Both the position numbers and the translations under genes were made by a program. 64,000 bases of DNA from Marinagarivorans algicola (GTDB lineage Bacteria; Pseudomonadota; Gammaproteobacteria; Pseudomonadales; Cellvibrionaceae): positions 1-64,000 of the forward strand of contig NZ_LGAK01000005.1 in NCBI RefSeq assembly GCF_001292705.1, in the 5' to 3' direction. Below the pieces are notes generated by a model. It was given only the letters and a program-made list of their open reading frames with translations, did no database searches and was not told where the DNA came from. This document shows, piece after piece, positions 9,901 through 20,900 of the stretch (its first letter is position 1; each line of letters begins with the position of its first letter).

Positions 9901-12900
9901 GCCGCACCCTTTGCGCTATCCTACCAATGGGTGCAACTGACGGGCCCCAGTGTTAGCCTTAACGACGTGACACTGGCCGAACCTTACTTTACACCGACGC
10001 AAGCGGGCAGCTATACCTTCGGCTTGGTAGTCAACGACGGTGATCTGAGCTCACCTCTTGCCGAAGTCACAGTAACCGTTGCCGACATCAAAACGCAAAA
10101 TTTACTCGCCAATGGGAGCTTTGCCAAAGGGCTAGAAAATTGGCAAAGTTTAGTGATCGATGATGCCGACGCGCTCTTTACCCCCACAGAGGGCAAAATC
10201 AACGTCAATGTGATTGATAGCGGCACCAATAATTGGTCACTACAACTGTACCAAACGTTAGCACTCGAGGCAGGTAAAAAATACACCCTCAAAATTGACG
10301 CCTCTGCCAAAGAGCTACCGCGCAGTATACGCTTTGTGGTTGAGCACTTTGGTCCACCTTGGAACGCCTACTTTAATGAAGTTTTTGAGTTAGATACAGA
10401 CAATACCGAGCAAACCATTTTTATTCAGTGGCCGCAAACCACAGATGATAGTAACGTTAAAATTGGCTTTTATTTTGGTAACAGCAGCAATACCGATATT
10501 TGGCTCGATAACGCTGTACTGATTGACAGTGCTAGCACTGAAAACTCAGCACCCGTCGCCAATGCTGGACTCGATAAAACGCGAATGGCCTTTGAGCCCA
10601 TTACTTTAAATGGTACTCGCTCACAAGATCCCGATACGCTGATTACCGGTAATGTTGCACTGAATTATGTATGGGAGCAAACCGCAGGGCCCGCTATCAC
10701 CTTGCAAAATGCCCATACAGCAACCCCTACATTCACCCCCACAAAAGCAGGTGTCTACACTTTTGCGCTCACAGTTGATGATGGCGAATTAAGCTCCAGT
10801 GTTGACACGGTAACGCTACTGATTACAACGCCAGACAATCAGGCACCCATCGCTAATGCCGGCCCTGACCAGCAATTTATTTTAGGCGGTAGCGTGACGC
10901 TTGATGGCAGTAAAGCTTTTGACCCTGACAACTTACCCACTCGTTTAAGTTATCAATGGCAACAAACCGGTGGCCTCAGTGTTAATTTGCTGGGCAGCCA
11001 AACCGCCACACCATCGTTTGCCCCCGTTATTGCTGGCAGTTATGTTTTTAGCTTGGTTGTAAACGATGGCGATAAAAGCTCACTCCCCAGCACAGTAGTA
11101 GTGACCGTCAAAGAGCCCAATATTGCCCCAGCCGCCGATGCCGGTCAAAACAGGCGCGTATACCTCGGCGATACTGTCACACTTGATGGTAGCAACTCTA
11201 TCGATCCAGACGGCGGCCCCAACACCATCACCTATCAATGGCAACAAATTAGCGGTAACCCTGTCACATTGAGTGATACCACGACTGCCACACCTCACTT
11301 TACAGCCGATACACTGGGTAAGGTGCGCTTTACGCTGCTTGTCTTTGATGGTGAGCTGACCTCGCTCGCCAGCACTGTCACACTCAAAGTTGTACCTGTA
11401 CCGAATACTGCACCCAAGGTAACAGCCCGTGCTGCCTCACGTGCACCAGCGAGCTTTAGCACGGCGTTGTACGGTAAAGGCTTTGATGCAGAAGGCGATG
11501 TACTGAGCTTTAGCTGGCAACAACTCAGTGGCCCAACCGCCACCATCGATAACGCTACACAAGCAAATACACACTTCACACCCGCATTACCGGGCACTTA
11601 TGTCTTTAAACTGACTGCCAGCGACGGTCAACTCAGCTCCAACAAGCGCAGTATTAACCCTGCACAATCGCTCATGATTACCGACAAGAGCATTTTGCAG
11701 CACTTTGACCTCAAGTCAGTACTCGAGCAAATGCTAAAGACCAGCGCCGACCACCAGCAATCACCCGCCGATATTATGCTAGCACTCGCCGACTTACGCC
11801 AAGATTGCGGCACTTTCAATGGCTTTCCAGAAGCCGACAACTCGGCAAGACCACGCTTTTGTAGCTCACCAGGGGCTAGTATGGATAGCTTTCTCGCCAG
11901 CCTCGATACCGAGCTCACCTACTACCGGCCTATTGCTTTGGTCAATCGCTACGATCTCGCCAATAATGACGGTAGCGATTGCGGCGAGTACCGTATTGCC
12001 TACGCGGGTAACGATTTAAGCCCACGTATTAACTTCTTTATTTTTGAAGCGCGCCTCCCCAACCCCAAGCCACAACTCGGCTTAGCCGGTTGTCGCCCCA
12101 TCGTCGAGTACTGGGCCAATCTTAGCCAAGAACGCGACCCGCAAACACGCGCCAACTTGCTACATACCTTCTTTTTTAAAGGCATCAAGCACTTTGCACC
12201 CGCTATTAGCGCTCATCACTTTGCCGGCGAAAACCGTGGCAGCGGTGCTATCCGCTTAAATGCACGCGTCGATCAACGCAATAACTGGGTCTTTATGCAG
12301 TTTCGCACGCAAATCGCTGACAATTGCGCTCCGAGTTGCACCTTGGGCGTGGCGCAAGAGGGCCTCAAAGATACGCCCTTCCCTGCCTTAGCTGGTATTG
12401 TCGAACCGGCATTACAAGCTAAGGCCGACGCCTTTCAACAAGCCGTATTAAAAGCCATTCATACCCCAGGGCAAGGACTACTCGCTAATACGGTCAGCAG
12501 GTTGGATACCACACTACCTTTTAGCAGTTACCTAGGTCGTCAGCATTCCGGCCTAGCGCAAACACCCGGTGTTATCGAGGCAATGTCACCCGCCTTTGAA
12601 GCGGCGATTGCCGCCAAACTAGCCCAGGCAGGCTCTACACTCACGCCCACCAATATTATCACGCGTGTTCATTCAATGACCTGCGCCGGCTGCCATAACC
12701 AGCACAGCGATCAGCTTGGCGCGCCACTAATATTAAAAACAGATAACCAAACCGTCGAGTTTTTAAGTACTCAACTAGAAGCGGGGCCTGACGGCCAGCG
12801 CTACACGGTCAAACCCGCCATGAAAAACCTCTTTTTACCCGAGCGTATTCACCTAATGCAGCAAGCGCTCGATCAAAGTATGGTCAGCATTCAAGTATTC

Positions 12901-13512
12901 GACGGCGACGAAGATAACGACGGTGTCATCGATAGACTCGATAGCTGCCTAGGCTCACCGAGCAACGCGCTGGTCAATGCACAAGGCTGCGCCTTGGTGG
13001 CCTACGCCAAAATTGAAGCCGAGCACTTTCAAAATTTCAAAGATAAAGACAAGCAAAGCGTCAAAAATAAAGACACGCAACAAGGTGCCAACTGTGGCCC
13101 TGGCGTTGACTTAATCCCTAGCAGTGACGCACAAGACATCATCGCGGGCCAAAGTCTAACCTGCATACAAGATGGTGAGTGGCTTGAATACACTGTTGCG
13201 CTATCGGAGGGGGTTTATGAGCTCAGCGCTCGTCTCAATACCATCAATGGCGGCGGTCGCTTCCAAATTAAGCTCGCCAGACAAGCCGTTACCGCTTATG
13301 TGAGTGGCTCAGGTGTTCCACCCGAGTGGCAAACCTATACACTCAACAAGCCCATAAATGTGAAAAAAGGCGTATACACGGTCAAAGTAAAAATGCTGCA
13401 AGGCGGCTTTGACTTAAACTGGATTGCCTTTGAGGCGTTGTGGCTAAAGGAGTATGGCAAGATCAAAGAACCTCATTACTCGATCAAAAAAGACACCACA
13501 CAAACTCCCTAA
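6970..13512 (+). CDS. Giant secreted copper-radical-oxidase-like protein with CBMs and a CxxCH haem motif
   Basis: A 2180-residue exported protein. Domains in order: signal peptide; kelch-propeller oxidase of the galactose/glyoxal oxidase type (AA5, ~42-500); FN3 (~506-593); PKD-like (~594-681); CBM4/9-like (~683-836); two PKD-like (~842-1038); second CBM4/9-like (~1043-1186); four PKD-like (~1194-1566); a Cys-rich unnamed region (~1568-1965) with CAGCH at 1905-1909; a thrombospondin-type-3-like Asp-rich stretch; and a C-terminal CBM6-like domain (~2012-2165). The oxidase keeps all copper-site residues: Cys107 (FCSGHS) and Tyr158 (GRWYAT) for the thioether pair, Tyr361-His362 (RAYHS) and His483 (PGHYM). 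The substrate is probably a sugar or aldehyde; this is inference. The ATG at 6970 was chosen because AAAGGA precedes it by 6 bases and a normal signal peptide follows. A TTG at 6943 is also in frame. Confidence 0.85.
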   Translation: MRKCIKQQFIKQLRLAILALAVNAVNLPLTSTPTQAGPLDPPHIAGQWSPVYDGDIVAVHMIVMPDGKVLNYAEGGQGRPMIEEIRIWDPVEETLTTPTLPPYDLFCSGHSVLPDGRVFIQGGHDEADAHGQSRATIYDPFSDTWDTSVPNMNAGRWYATNTILPNGDVLVLNGAIDGYNNKNDLPQVWQLQTNTWRNLITAEDSEPTGRDFYPRMFVAPDGRVFKAGPDRDTWFLDTSGTGQWTRGPDMKFEGFRGYGSAVMFEEGKILVMGGADNPPTNTAEIIDLNDENPQWKFVAPMHHARRHLNATLMADGKVLVTSGTSAQGFNNGDGLVTIAEIYDPATDTWEEVAAQTHGRAYHSNAVLLPDGRVQIGGGGRPAADGGIENPNLEIYSPPYLFQGTRPVIAQAPSVLSFGDRFDVALDTSAVNPEAITAVHFIRLGATTHAFNQTQSINRLSFTPNTTGLTINAPSDPNRAQPGHYMLFVLADGVPSVATMVKFGDAEPPSPPTDIDVTPINPTTLALSWPASTDNIQVVSYSVYLNGEFIETVNAPASTLYNLDSSTDYTITIVARDLYGNESTSDTLRVTTDEPGLNPPQANPGIDFFAAINQSFLLDGSASKDVDGQELTYTWSLDGNIIATVPILHVSQPVEGDYLYTLTVSDGEFTDSASITVTVVTALNVLENGTFEDGIGEAGILHWEGEAQTGTAAFSNTDGRAHIHVTRDSPARWMVQVMQRINLVAGTTYTLDFDMQSDAPSRDFSVVVEEIGTWIPYMSRDLQLNAQITPGKISGETQHFTLQWTQPVTTNNAKVGFHVGASGLGDIWLDNVFLSGGNTGNLPPIAIAGPDSQGYMNFPASLDGSLSYDPNYAYPTNSGLPLGNGTVPTLTYSWVQVAGLPVILSDTDQAKASFIASEPGLYTFALTVSDGEFSHTNTVSVTMSELFNIPPQADAGASFTQALGRNVKLNGSASTDPDAAPFALSYQWVQLTGPSVSLNDVTLAEPYFTPTQAGSYTFGLVVNDGDLSSPLAEVTVTVADIKTQNLLANGSFAKGLENWQSLVIDDADALFTPTEGKINVNVIDSGTNNWSLQLYQTLALEAGKKYTLKIDASAKELPRSIRFVVEHFGPPWNAYFNEVFELDTDNTEQTIFIQWPQTTDDSNVKIGFYFGNSSNTDIWLDNAVLIDSASTENSAPVANAGLDKTRMAFEPITLNGTRSQDPDTLITGNVALNYVWEQTAGPAITLQNAHTATPTFTPTKAGVYTFALTVDDGELSSSVDTVTLLITTPDNQAPIANAGPDQQFILGGSVTLDGSKAFDPDNLPTRLSYQWQQTGGLSVNLLGSQTATPSFAPVIAGSYVFSLVVNDGDKSSLPSTVVVTVKEPNIAPAADAGQNRRVYLGDTVTLDGSNSIDPDGGPNTITYQWQQISGNPVTLSDTTTATPHFTADTLGKVRFTLLVFDGELTSLASTVTLKVVPVPNTAPKVTARAASRAPASFSTALYGKGFDAEGDVLSFSWQQLSGPTATIDNATQANTHFTPALPGTYVFKLTASDGQLSSNKRSINPAQSLMITDKSILQHFDLKSVLEQMLKTSADHQQSPADIMLALADLRQDCGTFNGFPEADNSARPRFCSSPGASMDSFLASLDTELTYYRPIALVNRYDLANNDGSDCGEYRIAYAGNDLSPRINFFIFEARLPNPKPQLGLAGCRPIVEYWANLSQERDPQTRANLLHTFFFKGIKHFAPAISAHHFAGENRGSGAIRLNARVDQRNNWVFMQFRTQIADNCAPSCTLGVAQEGLKDTPFPALAGIVEPALQAKADAFQQAVLKAIHTPGQGLLANTVSRLDTTLPFSSYLGRQHSGLAQTPGVIEAMSPAFEAAIAAKLAQAGSTLTPTNIITRVHSMTCAGCHNQHSDQLGAPLILKTDNQTVEFLSTQLEAGPDGQRYTVKPAMKNLFLPERIHLMQQALDQSMVSIQVFDGDEDNDGVIDRLDSCLGSPSNALVNAQGCALVAYAKIEAEHFQNFKDKDKQSVKNKDTQQGANCGPGVDLIPSSDAQDIIAGQSLTCIQDGEWLEYTVALSEGVYELSARLNTINGGGRFQIKLARQAVTAYVSGSGVPPEWQTYTLNKPINVKKGVYTVKVKMLQGGFDLNWIAFEALWLKEYGKIKEPHYSIKKDTTQTP

Positions 13513-13549
13513 ACAGAACCTAGGCGCTCAGTAGGCCGTGAACCAAAAA

Positions 13550-13577
13550 GGGGTTGCGCAATGCAACCCCTTTTTTT
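13550..13577. terminator. Strong bidirectional rho-independent terminator
   Basis: The stem GGGGTTGC/GCAACCCC has a 5-base loop and is followed by seven T on the plus strand. Five A precede it, which read as T on the minus strand. It separates the convergent oxidase gene and the DsbA-family gene and can serve both. Confidence 0.95.
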
Positions 13578-13578
13578 A

Positions 13579-14238
13579 TTAAGAAGCTTCTTTGGCCTCT
13601 TCTTCGCTAATTTGCCTCAACGCCTGTATAAATGATTCACTCGGCTGGCCGCCGCTCAGTGCATATTTATCGTTAATAATAAAGGTCGGCACGGAGCTAA
13701 TACCCAGCTGCTTAAAGCGCGCTTGCGCTTGGCGCACCGCTTGTGCGTATTGATCTGACTGCAAAATGTTGCGCGCCTGCTCTTTATCAAGACCAACTTG
13801 CTCAACAACCTCAAGCAATACCTCTTCTTGATTTAGGTATTTTAAATCGGTGAAGTGCGCTTCAAAAAAAGCCAGTTTCAAAGCCGTTTGCTTGCCTTGC
13901 TCACCCGCCCACATAAGCAAGCGGTGCAAATCAAAACTATTAATCATGATGCGCGCGTCATCAAAATTAAACGTAAACCCCGCGCGCTGCCCAGCCTCTG
14001 CCATACGCTGCCGATTTTCATCGCCTTGCTCTTCGGTTAAACCATACTTTTGCATGAGGTGTTCATTTAAATTTTGCCCCTCAATAGGCATCTCAGGATT
14101 TAATTCAAAAGGGTGCCATGAGATATCTGCACTCATATCATCTTTTAGCTCCGCTAGCGCAGCTTCAAGGTTTTTATAACCGACAACACACCACGGACAC
14201 ATGACATCAGAAACAATATCAATTTTAAAATTTCTCAT
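13579..14238 (-). CDS. DsbA-family oxidoreductase, FrnE-like
   Basis: 219 residues with no signal peptide, so cytoplasmic. The N-terminal thioredoxin-fold active site is Cys-Pro-Trp-Cys (Cys14, Cys17) in DVMCPWC, typical of the FrnE/2-hydroxychromene isomerase-like branch of the DsbA family. The helical insert follows, and the cis-Pro region near the C-terminus (SSVPTFIIN) is intact. Members act as thiol-disulphide oxidoreductases in stress responses; some are called polyketide isomerases by homology. It is transcribed alone, towards the oxidase gene, and ends at the shared terminator. Nothing directly ties it to the neighbouring secreted enzymes, although those have many Cys residues. Confidence 0.9.
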   Translation of the reverse strand: MRNFKIDIVSDVMCPWCVVGYKNLEAALAELKDDMSADISWHPFELNPEMPIEGQNLNEHLMQKYGLTEEQGDENRQRMAEAGQRAGFTFNFDDARIMINSFDLHRLLMWAGEQGKQTALKLAFFEAHFTDLKYLNQEEVLLEVVEQVGLDKEQARNILQSDQYAQAVRQAQARFKQLGISSVPTFIINDKYALSGGQPSESFIQALRQISEEEAKEAS

Positions 14239-14990
14239 ATTTATCCCTTTTATAAAGGCTGTAATAAAATTAAAAATAGTATGAATAGTAGCCTATATAT
14301 AGGGGTTGCTTGGCGCTTATCAAGCTAAGCATTTAATGGATACATTAGGTGCTTAGCTATTCAGCCACTCACTCACGCAACCGGTTATGGCTTTTATGGA
14401 TAGAGTCATTGCATGGCGTAAAAACATAATTGAAAGTCGACACTGTCCAAAGCCTTGTCACCAAAAAAACGGTCGCCCAAGGTAACAAGACTTACACCCT
14501 ACTTTTTACATTCCACCACAACACCACACTTATTAAGTGTGCAGATACTGCCTCATAAATATTTAAGTATATTGATAATGCAATCATGCCACTTAAAAGC
14601 CCTCTTTATGACACCAACATTATTAGCGCAGCTAATCTTCCATGAATACGTATGCAAAGTATTGCTGCTGTTTGTATAAAGGCCTAACCTAAGCCTCTAT
14701 TAGCAAAACATTATAAAAATAATTAAATAATAGCTCAAAAATACCGCTTTACTTGTCAATATAGGCGATTTTTCGTCGCTACACTCTTGTTAAAAATTAT
14801 CACCCAAATTTGCCAAAAGCTCGTCAATATTTTTATTGAGCTAGGCGAGTAAACTGAGCGTAATAGAGTACCTCTTCTAAATCGCTTAATAATTTTGTCG
14901 TCTATTTTTTAACAATCATAATTTACGATTAAAAATAATTATCACTAAAAATAATAGCCAACCAATAATAATTAGGCACTGGAATATACA
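14239..14990. other. AT-rich intergenic region upstream of the amylase-pullulanase
   Basis: 752 bases without a convincing gene. It contains a long hairpin at 14323-14358 and, overlapping its end, the 10-base core CTATTCAGCC seen at two other intergenic places. The last 250 bases are very AT-rich and probably contain the promoter and control region of the large starch-degrading lipoprotein gene, but no operator was identifiable. Confidence 0.5.
14323..14358. repeat. 16-bp hairpin with GATA loop
   Basis: AGCTAAGCA-TT-TAATG, loop GATA, CATTA-GG-TGCTTAGCT. All Watson-Crick pairs match, and the two central T/G positions can form wobble pairs in RNA, giving a continuous 16-pair stem. No T-tract follows, so it is not a standard terminator. 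It may be a structured RNA element or a mobile-element remnant. Confidence 0.6.
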
Positions 14991-17900
14991 ATGAAAAAAG
15001 CCATATACATTTCCTGCATTATTATATTTGTTTTGGGGTTGTCCGCTTGTAGCAATAACACCAACAACACACATAATAACAACAGTACAACATCACAGTC
15101 TTCCAGTAGCGCACCGCCTGCCAACGAGCATAAAGCGTCTCTTATTTATCATTTAATGCCCGATCGCTTTGCCAATGGCAATACCGATAACGACGGCACC
15201 CCAACAACGGGGTTTAACCCAAAATCAAGCCGTCATTTTCATGGGGGTGATATTGCCGGTATCACACAAAAATTAGATTATTTATCGGGCCTTGGTATTA
15301 GCGATATATGGCTAACGCCTATTTTTAAAAATGAAATGATCAATGATCGAGCAGGCTATCATGGGTATTGGATTACCGATTTCACAGCACTAGACCCGAA
15401 CTTTGGTACCGAAGAAGAACTTCGCACACTCATTGAAAAAGCCAAAGAACATAATATTGGCATTATTTTAGATATTGTCACTAACCATACCGCCGATGTT
15501 ATTCAATACAGTGAGTGCACAAATTGTGATTTTTCAGCCATGCCCTATACGCCCGTTATTGCCGATACGTACAAAACCATTAAAAATCCTGCATGGCTAA
15601 ATGATAGCGCGCTCTACCACTTACAAGGTAATATTACCAATGATAGCCAAGCAATAACTGGGGATTTATCGGGACTTGATGATTTAAAAACCAGTGACCC
15701 CGCAGTACTCAAGGGATTTGTTGATATTTATAGCCAATGGGCTACGCAATTTGATATTGCAGGCTATCGAATAGATACCGCCAAACATGTAGAACCCGAA
15801 TTTTGGCAACAATGGCAAGCTGATATTTTAATGGCAAATCCTAATTTAGATATTTTTGCTGAAGTCTTTGATGGCAACCCTAAAAATATCGCCAATTATT
15901 TGCATGACTCACACTTAAAAAGTGGTTTAGATTTTGGTCTTTATTACGCAATTAATGATGTATTTGCCAAAGGCGAAAGCCCACAAAGAATTGCTAATAC
16001 ATTAAAAGCTGATTATAACTACAATACACAAAGCGAACCTAAAACCTTAAAAACTTTTATCAGTAACCATGATGTCGGCCGCTTAAGCTATTTTATTGAT
16101 AAGCACCAAACACAAGCAACCCCGCAAGAAAAACTCGATCGACTTATTCAGGCTTATGGCTTTTTATTTACCGTAAGAGGTACACCCATTATTTATTATG
16201 GTGATGAGCAAGGCTTTATCGGTACCGGTGAGTACGAAGGTGCGCGCGATGATATGTTTGCCAGCCAAGTAGAGTCACTTAATACAATAACTAATCTAGG
16301 CAGTAGCGCCACCACCGCCGATGATAACTTCGACAGCCAACATCCGGTCTACTCAGCTCTCAAAGAATTACAAACACTGCGCCAAGGGCATAGCGCCTTA
16401 GCACAAGGTCAAACATTAGTTAACGTTGCAAGCAGCGACACGGGCCTGCTCATTTACAGTCATTTTGGCCAAGATAATAATACATATAGCGAATATGTTG
16501 TGGCGTTTAACACCGGTTATAATACGCAAACTCACACATTAAGCGGCGCCGATTTTTATAACCGTACACCCGAAAACACACCAACTTACACCACACTCTA
16601 TTCATACAATGATGCTACTCATAGCGAAGGTATACTCACGCTCCCAGCTTATAGCTTTACCATTTTAAAAAGCCAAGCCACCGATACACAAACTTTTGAT
16701 AGCATTACTTTGACCGCCGAGCCTGCAGGCAACCAATTACTATTAACAGCAACAGCACAATACGCATCCGGCTTACCGATACTCGGGCAAGTCACCTTGC
16801 AACAAAGTACTAAAGAACAAAGCACCAAAGAAGGCTTTAAAACCTTACTACAAGATCAAACACTCCCCTATACTTTTACTATTGATGCTAACGCACTCGA
16901 TGAAACAACAGCCTTCAAAGCGATCATTAGCTATAGCACAGCAACAGGCCAAAGCGCGATCGAGCAAAGCGTTACGCTAAACCATACAACAACCCAAGTT
17001 GAGCCTATGCGTGTGCAATTTAAAAAACCAGACGACTGGAGCGATGCTGTTAATATTTATTTTTGGGACACACAGCTCAGTTCATTTGAGCCTGCTTGGC
17101 CCGGCATACTTATGACACCCACAGGCGATAACTGGTATAGCTTTGAATTCCCAGCCAGTATCAGCTCTGCCAATATTATTTTTAATGATGGTAATCAACA
17201 AACCGAAAATTTAGCGCAAAACCAAAGCGCCTGCTATATCGACGGTCAATGGCAAACTCAAGACTGTAATGCACCACCACCAGGCCAAACTATTTTTGTT
17301 AAAAAGCCTGCCAATTGGCAAGGGCCCTTGTATGTTCATTATTGGGATGCAGGTGATGCAACCAATACCGAATGGCCTGGCGTGAGCATGCTTGATTTAG
17401 GCGGCAACTGGTATCGCTTTACCTTACCGCTAGGCGCGACTCAAGCTAATATCGTGGTACATGATAACAACGGCTCGCAAACCGATAATTTAAATACCGC
17501 CTCAGGCCAATGCTTTGATATCGCCGACAACACTTGGAGCCCAGCGTGTGATCTCACCAACCTTGTCGGCATTGAAGGCGCGAGTGCCCACTGGATTGAT
17601 GAGACAACCCTTATTTTAATGCAGCCCAATGCCAAAGCCACACAATGGCAATTGCAAGCAAGTATGGCAGCCGGCATTACTATTAATGACAGCCAACTTG
17701 AGGGTGCGCAATCAATCGCTACGCTAACGCCCACCGAGCTCACCGAAGCACAGCGCGAGCGCCTAAAAGACACTCACAAAGCGCTAGCCACAGGTACAGC
17801 CTTTACTGTCAGTAATAGTACCAACAACAATACCAACAACAGTACAGCGCCATCACTTCGCTCACTCATTCAGTCACAATTAGTTGTTGCACAATTCAAT

Positions 17901-20900
17901 GATGACAATAAATTGCTAGCGGCAACGCATGTACAAACTGCCCTAGTGCTCGATGATCAGTTTAGCTATACCGGTCCACTCGGTGTACACAATGAAAGCA
18001 ATGCACCGACCATCTCTGTTTGGGCACCTAATGTACAAAGTTTAGAACTACAACGATTTGATAGCGACTTTACATTACTGCAAAGCCACACCGCTACACC
18101 CGATAACCAAGGTGTTTACCATTTTGTTGGCGATAGCACATGGTATGGGCAATACTATCAATTTGCGATCAAAGCTTATCACCCTGCCAGCGATCAGGTA
18201 GAGCAATACAGTGCCACCGATCCATACAGTATTAGCCTGTCTAGTAATAGCCAATACAGCCAAATCATTGATTTAAATGATGCCAGCTTGCAACCTGCCA
18301 ATTGGTCAGCGCTTAAAAAAGCATTACCGCCGTGGCAAAATATTAGTATCTATGAAGGCCATGTTCGCGATTTTAGCGCCCAAGAAGCGAATATTAAAAA
18401 ATCCGATCAAGGCCGCTATAACGCTCTAACCTATGACGGTATTACCGCGCCTTTATCCAACGGTATGCAGCATCTTAAAAATCTCGCCGATGCAGGCCTA
18501 ACTCATTTTCATTTGTTGCCGGTGAATGACATTGCCACCATCAATGAAGAAACATTAACCACAGCGCCGTTAACACTTGAGCATACCGTCAAAGAAGTCT
18601 GTGATCGCAATATTGTTGAGAAATTAACACCCTATTGCGACGATTACAGTGAGATGACGTTGCAGCAGTTAATGACAACACTCACCGAGCAAGACCCTAG
18701 CAATACCCACGTACAAGATATTATTAGTTTTGCACGCACCGAGCAATTCCCAAGTATCGACGCTTTTAACTGGGGCTATGACCCCTATCACTTTTTAGTC
18801 CCCGAAGGTAGCTATGCCACAAATAGCCAAGGCCCTCAACGTATTTTAGAGCTCAGAAATGCCGTCAGTAGTTTGCACACTATTGGTTTAAAAACCGTTG
18901 TCGATGTTGTTTTTAATCATACTTACGCGTCGGGTTTAAATACCCAATCTGTACTCGATAAAGTAGTGCCTGGCTACTACCATCGTCGCCATCCCATAAC
19001 CGGTGTCATTGCCAACTCCACATGCTGCGACAATACCGCCGCCGAGCACACCATGATGGAAAAACTCATGCGCGATGCGGTGGTGTTGTGGGCAAAACAA
19101 TACAAAATTGATGGCTTTCGCTTTGACCTGATGGGCCACCACCCCAAGCGCGTTATGTTATCGATTCGCGAAGCGCTTAACGCATTAACACTCGAGCGTG
19201 ATGGTGTTGATGGCGCCAACATTTATCTCTATGGCGAAGGTTGGGACTTTGGCGAAGTATCTGCCAATCAACGATTTGCACAAGCCAGTCAAACAGGCTT
19301 AACTGGCACCTTAATAGGTACCTTTAATGACCGCCTACGCGATGGCGTACGCGGTGGTAATTTTACCGATACCGGTTTGGCCGCCGGTTTTGCCAGCGGC
19401 AATGCGGTATATAGTGAGCCGCAAAGCACCACAACAACCGCTCAAGCACAAGCCGATGCGATTCGTATTGGACTTGCTGGTAATTTGGTTAATTACACCT
19501 TTATAGACCATACCGGTCAACAAAACACGGGCAAAGGGTTAAACAATATTGCTTACAACACCTCTCCGCTCGAAAACGTGTTATATGTTGATAAGCACGA
19601 TAACGAAACACTTTGGGACAATACCCAGCCTAAATTGCCCGCCAATTTTAGCGCACAAGAACGTGTTGCCGTTCATTTATTAAGCCAAGCGTTTGTTAAC
19701 TATGGACAAGGTATTCCCTTTCACCAGATGGGTACCGACCTACTCCGCTCAAAGTCTATGGATCGCAATAGTTTTGATTCTGGCGACTGGTTTAACCGCA
19801 TTGACTTTAGTGAAAATAACGACTCAGGTATCACTAATAACTGGGCGCAAGGTTTACCGCCAGCCGAAAGTAATAGCAGTCGCTGGGAGATTATAAAAAC
19901 ACTTTTTGACAACAATAATATCCAAGTCGATGCAGCTTTAATGCGCCAAGCCCATCAAGGTTTTACAGAGCAGCTAAAAATACGCTATAGCACTGAACTG
20001 CTACGCCTAAATAATGCAGACGACGTTAACAAGCGTCTTAAATTTTGGAATACTGGCGCCGATCAAAAAAGTGGGTTAATTGTGATGTCCATTAGCGGTA
20101 GCGATTGCAATACCAGCCAAGACCGCACATTTGAATATGACGGCATTTTAATTGCTTTTAATGCCGATGCAACAGCCATTGAATGGCAAGATGATACGCT
20201 CAGTACACTTCCCTTTGAAGTCCACCCATTACAAAATATCAATCCCGGCAGCTTTGATATACAAACAGGCATTTTTACACTGCCTGCCATTAGCCCCAGT
20301 GTTTTTGTCTTGCCTAAAGGTAGCGCCGCTGCATTGCCATGCAACACACTGCAAACTCCTATCCAAACGCCAGGCATCACTATTTATGCCAAAGCACCAA
20401 CCGAATGGAGCCTACCGCTTAATATTCATTTTTGGGACACCTTACCAAAACAAACCGAAACACAATGGCCGGGTAATACAATGCAAAGCATTGGTGAGAA
20501 TTGGTTTTCTTACACCTTGCCCGCTGACGTTAATGAGGCAAACCTCATATTAAATGATGGCAATGGAAATCAAACAGCAGATCTTTATCGCCAAGGCGAT
20601 GGCTGCTTTGATATTTCAGATGATGCTTGGCAAGCTAACTGTGACTTACCCGGTATCACCCTATCATTTAAAAAGCCCGAGCACTGGTCTAATAATATTA
20701 GAGCTTACAGCTGGGAAAATGGCAGCGATCAAAACCTTGAGTGGCCCGGTCAATTAATGACTGAAGCTGATGGTGTTTTTCGTGTAACCATGCCACGAGG
20801 TGTGCGATCCACTAAAATTATTTTTAACGATTTAGGCACACCCGAAGCCAGCGGCGAGCAAACACCTGACTTATTTATCGATCAAGATAGTTGTTACAGT

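Noticed and set aside
8908-11918. Minus-strand frames of about 70-110 codons inside the oxidase gene
   Set aside because: They are antisense shadows of repeated PKD/CBM coding sequence.
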